From assembly GCA_017469605.1 (NCBI GenBank), contig JAFUGB010000224.1:1-10129 (forward strand): 10,129 nucleotides of DNA, in the 5' to 3' direction. This DNA is from Clostridia bacterium (GTDB taxonomy: Bacteria; Bacillota; Clostridia; Christensenellales; Aristaeellaceae). A program made the translations under genes and the position numbers. A model generated the notes under the pieces. It was not told the DNA's origin. It searched no databases and saw only the letters and a list, made by a program, of their open reading frames with translations. Below are positions 1-6,688 of the stretch, in pieces. Every line of letters begins with the position of its first letter. Within the stretch, counting starts at the first letter, position 1.

Positions 1-24
1 ACGCTGGGTTTGTTGATGATCTGA

Positions 25-54
25 GCGGGCCGGTCAGCGCCTGCCCGCGTTTTT
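25..54 (+). terminator. Possible intrinsic terminator of an upstream gene
   Basis: GCGGGC (25-30) pairs with GCCCGC (43-48) across a 12-nt loop, and G plus TTTTT (50-54) follows. This looks like a short Rho-independent terminator for a gene lying left of the window. It ends only four bases before the prmC ribosome binding site, so it could also act as a leader attenuator. The stem is only 6 bp. Bases 1-24 may hold the last codons of that upstream gene (a stop TGA at 22-24), but the peptide is too short to identify. Confidence 0.4.
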
Positions 55-67
55 CAAAAGGAGTTTT

Positions 68-937
68 ATGCCCACCATTCGAGAAACGCTTCGGGATGCC
101 GCGCGCCGGCTGGAGGCCGCCGGCGTGCCTGACGCCCGGGACGACGCGGCGCTGCTTTTGTCCCATGTGACCGGAGAACCCCAGCTGAACCTGCGGGCTG
201 ATCCGGAGCGCCCAGTGTCCCCGGTGGCGCTTGCCGCCTATGAAGCGCTGGTAAGCCGCCGCGCCCGGCGCGAACCGCTGCAATATATTACAGGCGAGGC
301 ATGGTTCATGGGGCTGTGTCTTAAAACGGCGCCGGGGGTGCTGATTCCCCGGTTTGATACCGAAACGCTGTGCCAGCAGGCAATGGAACGCATGAATGGG
401 GCGGAGCGCGTGCTGGACCTGTGCACCGGCAGCGGCGCGCTGGCGGTGGCCATTGCCGGAACCTTTCCCCAAGCGCGGGTGCTTGCGGGGGATATCAGCG
501 ATACAGCCGCCAGGCTGGCAAGGGAGAACGCCGCCCGCTGCGGGGCCGATGTGGAGGTGCGGCTGGGCGATCTGTTTGCGCCTTTTGCGGGCGAAAGGTT
601 TGATATCATCGTCAGCAACCCGCCCTATATTCCGGCGGGCGCGCTCAAAAGCCTGCAGGAGGAAGTGCGGCGGGAGCCCGCGCTGGCGCTGGATGGCGGA
701 CCGGACGGGCTGGACTTTTACCGGCGCATTATAAAGGAAGCACCCGGGTATTTGGTCCCGGGCGGCTGGCTGCTGTTGGAGATCGGCAGCGATCAGGGCG
801 CGGCGGTTTGCGGCCTGATGGCCAAGGACTATCGGGAAATTGAACGATACAGTGACCTGAACGGCCTGAGCCGGGTGGTTGCGGGAAGGATACGCGATGG
901 GGTATATACAGACCATGCGGCGGAAGATCGGCCATGA
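68..937 (+). CDS. prmC: Peptide chain release factor N5-glutamine methyltransferase PrmC
   Basis: This cytoplasmic enzyme transfers a methyl group from S-adenosylmethionine to the glutamine of the GGQ motif in release factors RF1 and RF2, which they need for efficient termination. The 289-residue length is normal for the family. An N-terminal helical release-factor-binding domain (about residues 1-85) precedes a Rossmann methyltransferase domain. The SAM-binding motif I is VLDLCTGSG at residues 115-123. The glutamine-binding NPPY motif is at residues 184-187, followed by the IP typical of PrmC. The start is the ATG with AAGGAG at 58-63, four bases upstream. In many Firmicutes prmC sits next to prfA, but here a Nudix gene follows directly, so prfA is either upstream of the window or elsewhere. 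The 3' end overlaps the next gene, which suggests translational coupling. Confidence 0.95.
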   Translation: MPTIRETLRDAARRLEAAGVPDARDDAALLLSHVTGEPQLNLRADPERPVSPVALAAYEALVSRRARREPLQYITGEAWFMGLCLKTAPGVLIPRFDTETLCQQAMERMNGAERVLDLCTGSGALAVAIAGTFPQARVLAGDISDTAARLARENAARCGADVEVRLGDLFAPFAGERFDIIVSNPPYIPAGALKSLQEEVRREPALALDGGPDGLDFYRRIIKEAPGYLVPGGWLLLEIGSDQGAAVCGLMAKDYREIERYSDLNGLSRVVAGRIRDGVYTDHAAEDRP

Positions 938-1358
938 CCCGCTGATCGTTGTGGGCGCCAGCGTGATTTTGGTGAACGCGGAAGGCTGGGTGCTGCTGCA
1001 GCGCCGGGCCGATAACGGCATGTGGGGCTATCATGGCGGCTGCGTTGAGCTGTTTGAAAATGTGGAGGACGCTGCCCGGCGCGAGCTGTATGAGGAAACG
1101 GGCCTGACGGCCGGCGGCATGGCGCTGTTTGGTGTGTTTTCGGGGCCGGAGCTGGATTTTACGTATCCCAACGGCGACCGGGTATCGGTGGTGGATTGCG
1201 TGTACCTGTGCCGGGATTATTCCGGAACGCCGCGCATGCAGCGGGAAGAAGTCACCGAGCTCGGCTGGTTTTCCCCGCGGGCCCTGCCCGCAGAGATCAC
1301 CTCGGCCAACCGCCCGGCGCTGCGGAAATGGGCGGAAGGGGCAGCGGACATGCGTTGA
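897..1358 (+). CDS. Nudix hydrolase
   Basis: This is a 153-residue single-domain Nudix hydrolase, expected to cleave a nucleoside diphosphate linked to another group, using Mg2+ or Mn2+. The Nudix box G-x5-E-x7-REUxEExGU is complete at residues 48-70 (G48, E54, R62-E63, E66-E67, G69-L70). The metal-binding glutamates are therefore intact. The N-terminal IGHDPLIVVGAS segment resembles clostridial family members often labelled ADP-ribose pyrophosphatase or similar, but the substrate cannot be read from the sequence. I chose ATG 897 because GGGAAGGA at 883-890 lies six bases upstream. A longer form from TTG 879 has no comparable site. The gene overlaps prmC by 41 bases (897-937), so the two are probably cotranscribed. 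His46 precedes the Gly-Gly where many relatives have Pro. Confidence 0.9.
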   Translation: MGYIQTMRRKIGHDPLIVVGASVILVNAEGWVLLQRRADNGMWGYHGGCVELFENVEDAARRELYEETGLTAGGMALFGVFSGPELDFTYPNGDRVSVVDCVYLCRDYSGTPRMQREEVTELGWFSPRALPAEITSANRPALRKWAEGAADMR

Positions 1359-1387
1359 CAAACGGGAATTGGATCCCCAAAAGCACA

Positions 1388-1434
1388 GCGCTGCGCCGTT
1401 GCAGCGCCGTCCGGCTGCATATGGATATTTTTTT
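1388..1434. terminator. Candidate terminator region between convergent genes
   Basis: The Nudix gene (+) and the ribbon-helix-helix gene (-) converge on a 110-base gap. GCGCTGC (1388-1394) pairs with GCAGCGC (1401-1407). The second arm can alternatively pair with GCTGC at 1414-1418, with a T-run (1428-1434) following on the plus strand. On the minus strand the first hairpin is followed by TGTGCTTTT. A further odd palindrome, ATGCGC-A-GCGCAT, lies at 1437-1449. None of these is a textbook terminator, but the position and structure fit weak bidirectional termination. Confidence 0.4.
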
Positions 1435-1468
1435 CAATGCGCAGCGCATCCAATAAGGAGGTCCCGCG

Positions 1469-1861
1469 TTATTTGAAGCCCAGATGCTTTTTGACGCGCT
1501 CAGAACAAAGCACCTTGCCCTTGACGCTGATCTCTTCTATGGTATCCAGCGCCAGCTCATCCAGTCTTTTGTCAATCACGGCCAGGCCATAACCGCTGAC
1601 CTTTATTTTTTTGCCGGCCTCCCGCGCACGGCGGAGCTGCGCCGCCGTGAAGACGTACACGCCTGTAAACCATTCCTCGTTATAGGATAGGTGCCGCTGG
1701 GCCTCGCCCTCTATAATCGCGCGCTTCTGTTCCAAAACCTGCCGCGCCGATTGATTGATAAAATCACTGCGATTGGAATAATAGCCCAAATCTACAAGCA
1801 GATCAATTTGGGAAAGTGTTCCAATGTTCATGTTTACAGATACCTTTTCTGTTGAATCCAT
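1469..1861 (-). CDS. Ribbon-helix-helix (CopG/MetJ-type) transcriptional regulator
   Basis: This is a 130-residue predicted DNA-binding regulator. Residues about 3-45 look like a ribbon-helix-helix domain: a short beta segment (KVSVNMN) that would pair with a partner and enter the major groove, then two helices including the typical YYSNRSDFINQS stretch. The remaining 85 residues (around EEWFTGVYVF, KVSGYGLAVID and ISVKGKVLCSERVKKHLG) form a C-terminal domain whose ligand or role I cannot assign. It could bind an effector or aid multimerisation. The start ATG (complement of 1859-1861) has GGAGGA five bases upstream (1867-1872). A longer reading frame starting at 1912 would translate through the promoter palindrome and is unlikely. 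The gene is monocistronic and opposes both neighbours. The overlapping promoter and palindrome suggest autorepression. Confidence 0.82.
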   Translation of the reverse strand: MDSTEKVSVNMNIGTLSQIDLLVDLGYYSNRSDFINQSARQVLEQKRAIIEGEAQRHLSYNEEWFTGVYVFTAAQLRRAREAGKKIKVSGYGLAVIDKRLDELALDTIEEISVKGKVLCSERVKKHLGFK

Positions 1862-1872
1862 AATGATCCTCC

Positions 1873-1906
1873 TTCTATATATGCTCCAATTGGAGCATAT
1901 ATAGAA
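1873..1906. promoter_or_regulatory. Perfect 34-bp palindrome, likely regulator operator
   Basis: The 17-base arms are exact reverse complements centred between 1889 and 1890. The core is GCTCCAATTGGAGC, flanked on both sides by alternating TA-rich sequence and TTCT/AGAA ends. It lies between the -10 box and the ribosome binding site of the minus-strand ribbon-helix-helix gene and spans the predicted start of transcription near 1896. Only about half would be transcribed, so a DNA-level operator is more likely than an RNA hairpin. Ribbon-helix-helix proteins usually bind tandem or inverted short sites as pairs of dimers, which fits a site of this size. Confidence 0.75.
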
Positions 1907-1931
1907 TATCATTGCGCGCTGTGCCTGTCAA
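1903..1931 (-). promoter_or_regulatory. Sigma-A type promoter of the ribbon-helix-helix regulator
   Basis: On the minus strand TTGACA (complement of 1926-1931) is followed by a 17-base spacer and TATTCT (complement of 1903-1908). The -35 is a perfect consensus and the spacing is ideal. The -10 overlaps the outer end of the 34-bp palindrome, so a protein bound there would block RNA polymerase. Confidence 0.75.
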
Positions 1932-2071
1932 GCGCATTTTTGGGCGGCATGCCCCGCAGCGGGGAAAAGGGCAAAAGAAATTCGCGGCATCCACGAGGGC
2001 CGGAGCAAAATCCCGCGGCCGTCGGCAAAAAATGACGGTGGAACGCTGTCTGTAAGCGGAATATTTTGCAA
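1932..2071. other. Intergenic stretch with small inverted repeats
   Basis: I see no credible gene here. The stretch holds several short inverted repeats: CCCCGC-A-GCGGGG at 1952-1964, CCGTC/GACGG at 2019-2023 and 2034-2038, and CGCT/AGCG at 2044-2047 and 2055-2058. Just to the right lies a plus-strand terminator. Either the region encodes a structured RNA, or these are chance repeats in GC-rich spacer. I recognise no riboswitch class and found no convincing plus-strand promoter. Confidence 0.35.
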
Positions 2072-2107
2072 GGGCTGCGAAAAAAGTTTCACAGCCCCTG
2101 CTTTTTT
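2072..2107 (+). terminator. Intrinsic terminator (+ strand)
   Basis: GGGCTG (2072-2077) pairs with CAGCCC (2092-2097). One C/A mismatch follows, then GAAA (2079-2082) pairs with TTTC (2087-2090) around an AAAG loop. CCTGC and six T (2102-2107) come next, with a second run of six T at 2113-2118. The orientation is plus-strand only, because the complementary strand has no U-run after the stem. It insulates the Crp-family gene from upstream transcription, although no plus-strand gene directly precedes it. Confidence 0.6.
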
Positions 2108-2119
2108 GCAACTTTTTTA

Positions 2120-2149
2120 TTGAAAAGTATAGTATAATTATGATAGAAT
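2120..2149 (+). promoter_or_regulatory. Likely promoter of the Crp/Fnr-family gene
   Basis: TTGAAA (2120-2125), an 18-base spacer and TAGAAT (2144-2149) form a reasonable vegetative promoter. A perfect TATAAT also occurs at 2133-2138 but lacks a well-spaced -35. A hyphenated repeat TGAAT-CA-ATTCA (2149-2160) sits at the expected start point and includes TCACA, a Crp-type half-site. Confidence 0.55.
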
Positions 2150-2172
2150 GAATCAATTCACATTAAAACGAT

Positions 2173-2192
2173 AGGCAATATAGGTATTGCCT
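2173..2192 (+). promoter_or_regulatory. Inverted repeat in the leader of the Crp-family gene
   Basis: AGGCAATA (2173-2180) and TATTGCCT (2185-2192) are exact reverse complements separated by TAGG. The repeat lies between the promoter and the ribosome binding site (GAGGAGGGA, 2197-2205). It could be an operator or an 8-bp mRNA hairpin with a tetraloop immediately before the Shine-Dalgarno sequence. It does not match the Crp-type TGTAA site downstream, so a different factor or an RNA role would be needed. Confidence 0.5.
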
Positions 2193-2211
2193 GCGCGAGG
2201 AGGGAAGCAAT

Positions 2212-2892
2212 GTGAAGGAGTGGAAGGACGCCAACATCACCCCGCCGGAAACCAACCGCAGGGAGCTGGAGGCGCTGCTGGAACAGTACGCCACGGTGCT
2301 GGAATTTCCCGCCAAGAAGGTGTTCCATGAGCCGGGGGATGTGCTGGACGGCGTGTATTACATCGCGGAGGGCCGCACCCGCCACTACATCATCGGCGTG
2401 GACGGATCGGAAAAGGTGCTCTATACCCTGTCGCCGGGCTGGTTCTATGGCGAAACGCCCTGCGATCTGGACGAGCCCACCGGCCTGTATTCCAAGACCG
2501 AGGTCAAAAGCCGGCTGCTGCATATCCCCATCGACCGGTATGAGGAGCTGATCAACAGCAACGAGCTGTTCCGCAAGACCATTTTGCACAGTTATGCCAA
2601 AAAGCTGCGCATCCTGCGGCAGGAGATCGAAAACCTGGTGTTCTCCTCCTGCAAGGAGCGGATCAAGCGCCTGTATTGCACCACGGCGGATACCTCCTGC
2701 ACCATCGACGGCCAGTGGTACGGCATGAAGGTGAACTATACCCAGTACGAGATCAGCACCATCGTCAGCGGGGCCCGGGTCACGGTGAGCAAGCTCATCA
2801 ACGAATTGTGCGCCGAGGGCTTCCTCCGCGTGGTCAACCGCCATCCCCAGATCAGCGTCCGCGCCTATGAGGAGGAGCGGGCGAAAATGTAA
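2212..2892 (+). CDS. Crp/Fnr-family transcriptional regulator
   Basis: This 226-residue two-domain regulator has a cyclic-nucleotide-binding-type beta-roll sensor (about residues 25-125), a dimerisation helix (about 126-160) and a winged helix-turn-helix (about 174-220). The helix-turn-helix aligns without gaps to E. coli CRP: Arg189 matches Arg180, Val190 matches Glu181 and Lys194 matches Arg185. The sensor lacks any obvious FNR cysteine cluster. I see no complete cAMP phosphate-binding motif, so the ligand is unknown; a small organic molecule from the neighbouring pathway is possible. The start is GTG 2212, six bases after GAGGAGGGA; the overlapping ATG at 2210 runs straight into a stop. 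A Crp-type operator overlaps the stop codon and precedes the desulfidase gene, so this protein is the likely local regulator of the downstream cluster. Confidence 0.9.
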   Translation: MKEWKDANITPPETNRRELEALLEQYATVLEFPAKKVFHEPGDVLDGVYYIAEGRTRHYIIGVDGSEKVLYTLSPGWFYGETPCDLDEPTGLYSKTEVKSRLLHIPIDRYEELINSNELFRKTILHSYAKKLRILRQEIENLVFSSCKERIKRLYCTTADTSCTIDGQWYGMKVNYTQYEISTIVSGARVTVSKLINELCAEGFLRVVNRHPQISVRAYEEERAKM

Positions 2893-2906
2893 GAAATGTT
2901 ACATTT
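2885..2906. promoter_or_regulatory. Crp-type operator AAATGTAA-N6-TTACATTT
   Basis: Perfect 8-base arms (2885-2892 and 2899-2906) are separated by six bases, the geometry of Crp-family sites (TGTGA-N6-TCACA in E. coli). The left arm includes the stop codon of the regulator gene. The centre is about 75 bp upstream of the predicted start for the desulfidase gene, which fits upstream activation approximately. It also overlaps a weaker -35-like TTGATA (2905-2910), so repression cannot be excluded. Confidence 0.7.
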
Positions 2907-2935
2907 GATAAAAAATTAACTTGTTTCCAACAATG

Positions 2936-2964
2936 TTGAAAATGGCCGGTTTTTGATGTAAATT
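2936..2964 (+). promoter_or_regulatory. Promoter of the desulfidase-led cluster
   Basis: TTGAAA (2936-2941), a 17-base spacer and TAAATT (2959-2964) form a good vegetative promoter, with transcription expected to start near 2971. A second symmetric element, CAACA-A-TGTTG (2928-2938), overlaps the -35 and could bind another factor. The promoter means the downstream genes can be expressed independently of the regulator gene. Confidence 0.6.
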
Positions 2965-3014
2965 GTACGTGGGAAAGCGCATTTGCCGCAAAAAATTTTA
3001 CGGAGCCGCGAACA

Positions 3015-4286
3015 ATGAACGACAAAATCTATCGGGAATATCTGGCCATCCTGCGGGAGGAGATCGTGCCCGCCCTGGGCTGCACCGAGCCCATCGCCAT
3101 CGCGTACGCTTCCGCCAAGGCCCGCGCCGTGCTGGGCTGCCTGCCGGAGCGGATTGTGGTGCGGTGCAGCGGCAATATCATCAAAAACGTCAAGGCCGTG
3201 GTGGTGCCCACCACGGGGGATATGAAGGGCATCGAGACCAGCGCTGTGCTGGGGGCCGTGGGCGGCAACCCGGACAAGAAGCTGGAGGTGCTCACCGATG
3301 TGACGGAGGAGGACCTGGCCCTGACCCGGAAGCTGCTCAAACAGGGCATTTGCCGGGTGGAGCTGCTGGAGGGTGTATCCAGCCTGCAGATCATTGTGGA
3401 GATGTGGGCGGGGGAGGATACCTCCCTGGTGGAGATCGCCTTTGCCCATACCAACATCGTCCGCATCGAGCGCAATGGGGAGATTCTTTTCCGGAAGGGC
3501 CTTACCGCCCGCTTCGCCACGGAAACCGACCGCAGCCTGCTGAACCTGCGGGACATTTACGATTTTGCCAACTGCGTGGACGTAAACGAAGTGCGGGAGC
3601 TGCTGGAGCGGCAGGTGGAATGCAACCTGAAGATCGCGGAAGAGGGCTTCTCCAACCGGTACGGGGCCAATGTGGGCGCCACCATCCTGGAGAGCTTTGG
3701 CAACGACGTAAAGAACCGGGCCCGGGCCTATCCCGCCGCGGGCAGCGACGCCCGCATGAACGGCTGCGTGCTGCCGGTGATGATCAATTCCGGCAGCGGC
3801 AACCAGGGTATGACGGTGAGCCTGCCTGTGGAGATCTACGCCAGGGAGCTGCACGTGAGCCAGGAAAAGAAGATCCGCGCCCTGGTGCTCAGCAACCTGA
3901 TTGCCATTTACCAGAAGAACGAGCTGGGCAAGCTCAGCGCCTACTGCGGCGTGGTTTCCGCCTCCGTGGGGGCGGGCGCGGCCATTGCCTACCTGCACAA
4001 CGCTGATTGGGAGGTCATTGAGGAAACCATCGTCAACACCCTGGGGAACATCTCCGGCATCGTGTGCGACGGGGCGAAGGCCTCCTGCGCGGCCAAGATC
4101 GCCTCCTCCGTGGATGCGGCGGTGATGGCCTACCACATGGCAGCGGTCAACCGCGGCTTCCGCAGCGGCGAGGGCCTGGTGAAGCAGGACGCGGAAAAGA
4201 CCCTGCGCAGCTACGGCCGCATGGGCCGGGAAGGCATGAAGGCCACGGATATCGAGATCCTCAAGATCATGCTGGAGGACGAATAA
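3015..4286 (+). CDS. cyuA: L-cysteine desulfidase (CyuA / UPF0597 family)
   Basis: This family splits L-cysteine into pyruvate, ammonia and hydrogen sulfide with an oxygen-sensitive [4Fe-4S] cluster rather than pyridoxal phosphate; it is related to iron-sulfur serine dehydratases. The 423-residue protein begins with EIVPALGCTEPIA. Four cysteines stand out: Cys23 in GCTEP, Cys311 in AYCGVVSAS, Cys351 and Cys358 in the VCDGAKASC segment. The 40- and 7-residue spacings of the last three equal those of the Methanocaldococcus jannaschii enzyme as I remember it. The glycine-rich INSGSGNQG stretch is also a family signature. ATG 3015 follows a modest GGAG at 3002-3005. It is the first gene after the Crp-type operator and the TTGAAA/TAAATT promoter. 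Activity on another beta-substituted amino acid, or serine, is possible. Confidence 0.88.
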   Translation: MNDKIYREYLAILREEIVPALGCTEPIAIAYASAKARAVLGCLPERIVVRCSGNIIKNVKAVVVPTTGDMKGIETSAVLGAVGGNPDKKLEVLTDVTEEDLALTRKLLKQGICRVELLEGVSSLQIIVEMWAGEDTSLVEIAFAHTNIVRIERNGEILFRKGLTARFATETDRSLLNLRDIYDFANCVDVNEVRELLERQVECNLKIAEEGFSNRYGANVGATILESFGNDVKNRARAYPAAGSDARMNGCVLPVMINSGSGNQGMTVSLPVEIYARELHVSQEKKIRALVLSNLIAIYQKNELGKLSAYCGVVSASVGAGAAIAYLHNADWEVIEETIVNTLGNISGIVCDGAKASCAAKIASSVDAAVMAYHMAAVNRGFRSGEGLVKQDAEKTLRSYGRMGREGMKATDIEILKIMLEDE

Positions 4287-4293
4287 TGTGCGC

Positions 4294-4311
4294 AAACCGG
4301 GGGACCGGTTT
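4294..4311 (+). other. Intercistronic hairpin with GNRA tetraloop
   Basis: AAACCGG (4294-4300) and CCGGTTT (4305-4311) form a perfect 7-bp stem closed by GGGA, a GNRA-type tetraloop. It lies in the 52-base gap between the desulfidase and aldolase genes and has no T-run, so it is not a classical terminator. It may protect or punctuate the polycistronic mRNA. Confidence 0.5.
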
Positions 4312-4338
4312 CAATTATTAAGAAAGAGGTGCGTTATC

Positions 4339-5292
4339 ATGATGAATTTACAGGGCTCCTGGGTGGCCATGCCCACCCCCTTCGACAAGAATAACCAGAT
4401 CGATATTGAGGCGTTCAAGCTGCTGATCGCCCGCCAGATCCAGCACGGCACCAACCAGCTGTTCATCCTGGGCTCCGCCGGCGAGGTCACTCTGCTGCAG
4501 CCGGAGGAGAAGCGCCTGATCGTGAAGGAAGTCATCGCCTATATGAAGGACCGCGCGGCCCGCGGCCTCAAGGTGGTGCCCGTATTCTTCTCCGCCGCTT
4601 CCCTCACCACCGAGGCCAGCGTGGAGTTCGCCCAGTTCTGCGAGGCGGAAGGCGCGGACGGCGTGGTGTTCACCGTGCCCCCCTATGTGCTGATCACCCA
4701 GCACGCCGCCAAAGCCCACCTGGATACCTGCATGGGCTCCGTCAAGATCCCCTGCGGTATCTACAATAATCCCAGCCGCCTGGGCGTGCAGGTGCTGCCC
4801 GAGACCATCCAGTACCTTAAGGAGAACCACCCCAACTTTGTGGTGGACAAGGAAGCCATGCCCAGCGTGGAGCAGCTGGTGCAGGTGCAGCGCCTGTGCG
4901 AAGGCAAGGTCAAGATCATGTGCTGCGACTTCCCCAAGTATTCCATCGTGATCCCCACCCTGGCGGTGGGCGGCACCGGCACCGCCAACATCGGCGGCAA
5001 CATCATCCCCGAGGAAGCGGCCCTCTATTCCCGTCCCTGGACGGATATGCAGATCATTGAGGACTGCCGCCGGGAGTACTTCAAGTGGTTCCCCCTGCTG
5101 CAGGAGCTGTACACCTTCTCCAACCCCGTGGTCATCAAGGCCGCGCTGAACCTGCTGGGACTGCCCGGCGGCCACCTGCGCAAGCCCTATGAGGACTATA
5201 CCGGCACCCGCCTGGAGCACCTGGAGGAGACCCTCAGGAACATGGGCGTGATGGATAAGTATCATGCCAGCAACGATACCATCCAGATCTGA
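4339..5292 (+). CDS. Dihydrodipicolinate synthase / N-acetylneuraminate lyase family aldolase
   Basis: This is a 317-residue TIM-barrel class I aldolase or synthase of the DapA/NanA superfamily, which uses a lysine Schiff base with pyruvate or another 2-oxo acid. Lys171 in VVDKEA is the predicted Schiff-base lysine, Tyr142 in YNNPSR the catalytic tyrosine, and Arg147 matches the DapA carboxylate-binding arginine. The usual GTTGE pyruvate-binding motif reads GSAGE at residues 45-49, and VPPYV replaces the typical TPYY. It is therefore probably not biosynthetic DapA but a catabolic subfamily member with an unknown co-substrate. ATG 4339 has GAGGTG at 4326-4331, seven bases upstream; the adjacent ATG 4342 is possible. 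The context (desulfidase, TRAP transporter) suggests action on an imported or sulfur-linked 2-oxo acid, which is inference. Confidence 0.88.
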   Translation: MMNLQGSWVAMPTPFDKNNQIDIEAFKLLIARQIQHGTNQLFILGSAGEVTLLQPEEKRLIVKEVIAYMKDRAARGLKVVPVFFSAASLTTEASVEFAQFCEAEGADGVVFTVPPYVLITQHAAKAHLDTCMGSVKIPCGIYNNPSRLGVQVLPETIQYLKENHPNFVVDKEAMPSVEQLVQVQRLCEGKVKIMCCDFPKYSIVIPTLAVGGTGTANIGGNIIPEEAALYSRPWTDMQIIEDCRREYFKWFPLLQELYTFSNPVVIKAALNLLGLPGGHLRKPYEDYTGTRLEHLEETLRNMGVMDKYHASNDTIQI

Positions 5293-5320
5293 TCCCTTCC
5301 ACGACAGCAAGGAGGACAAC

Positions 5321-6679
<1,359 letters not shown>

Positions 6680-6688
6680 GGAGGGCAT

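Noticed and set aside
1862..1912. Longer N-terminus for the ribbon-helix-helix protein starting at 1912
   Set aside because: It would translate through the -10 box and palindrome and lacks a ribosome binding site; the start at 1861 has GGAGGA at proper spacing.
1932..2071. SAM, cobalamin or other sulfur-related riboswitch upstream of the regulator
   Set aside because: The conserved core sequences of the classes I know are absent, and the likely regulator promoter lies downstream of the terminator.
1875..2156. Minus-strand open frame of 93 codons across the spacer upstream of the ribbon-helix-helix gene
   Set aside because: It reads through the intrinsic terminator, the promoter and the palindrome, has no ribosome binding site and shows low-complexity, family-free protein sequence.
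2916..4295. Long minus-strand open frame opposite the desulfidase gene, with similar long frames opposite the aldolase, flavoprotein and transporter genes
   Set aside because: High GC at third positions of the plus-strand genes creates long antisense frames. Their translations are rich in His, Gly, Ala and Gln and match no family, while the plus-strand proteins have clear motifs.
4288..4338. Longer N-terminus for the aldolase from ATG 4288
   Set aside because: It would cover the intercistronic hairpin and has no ribosome binding site; family members begin near MNLQGSW, matching ATG 4339.
5264..5320. Longer N-terminus for the flavoprotein overlapping the aldolase gene
   Set aside because: AAGGAGG at 5309-5315 points to ATG 5321, and the FAD motif begins within the first ten residues from that start, as usual.
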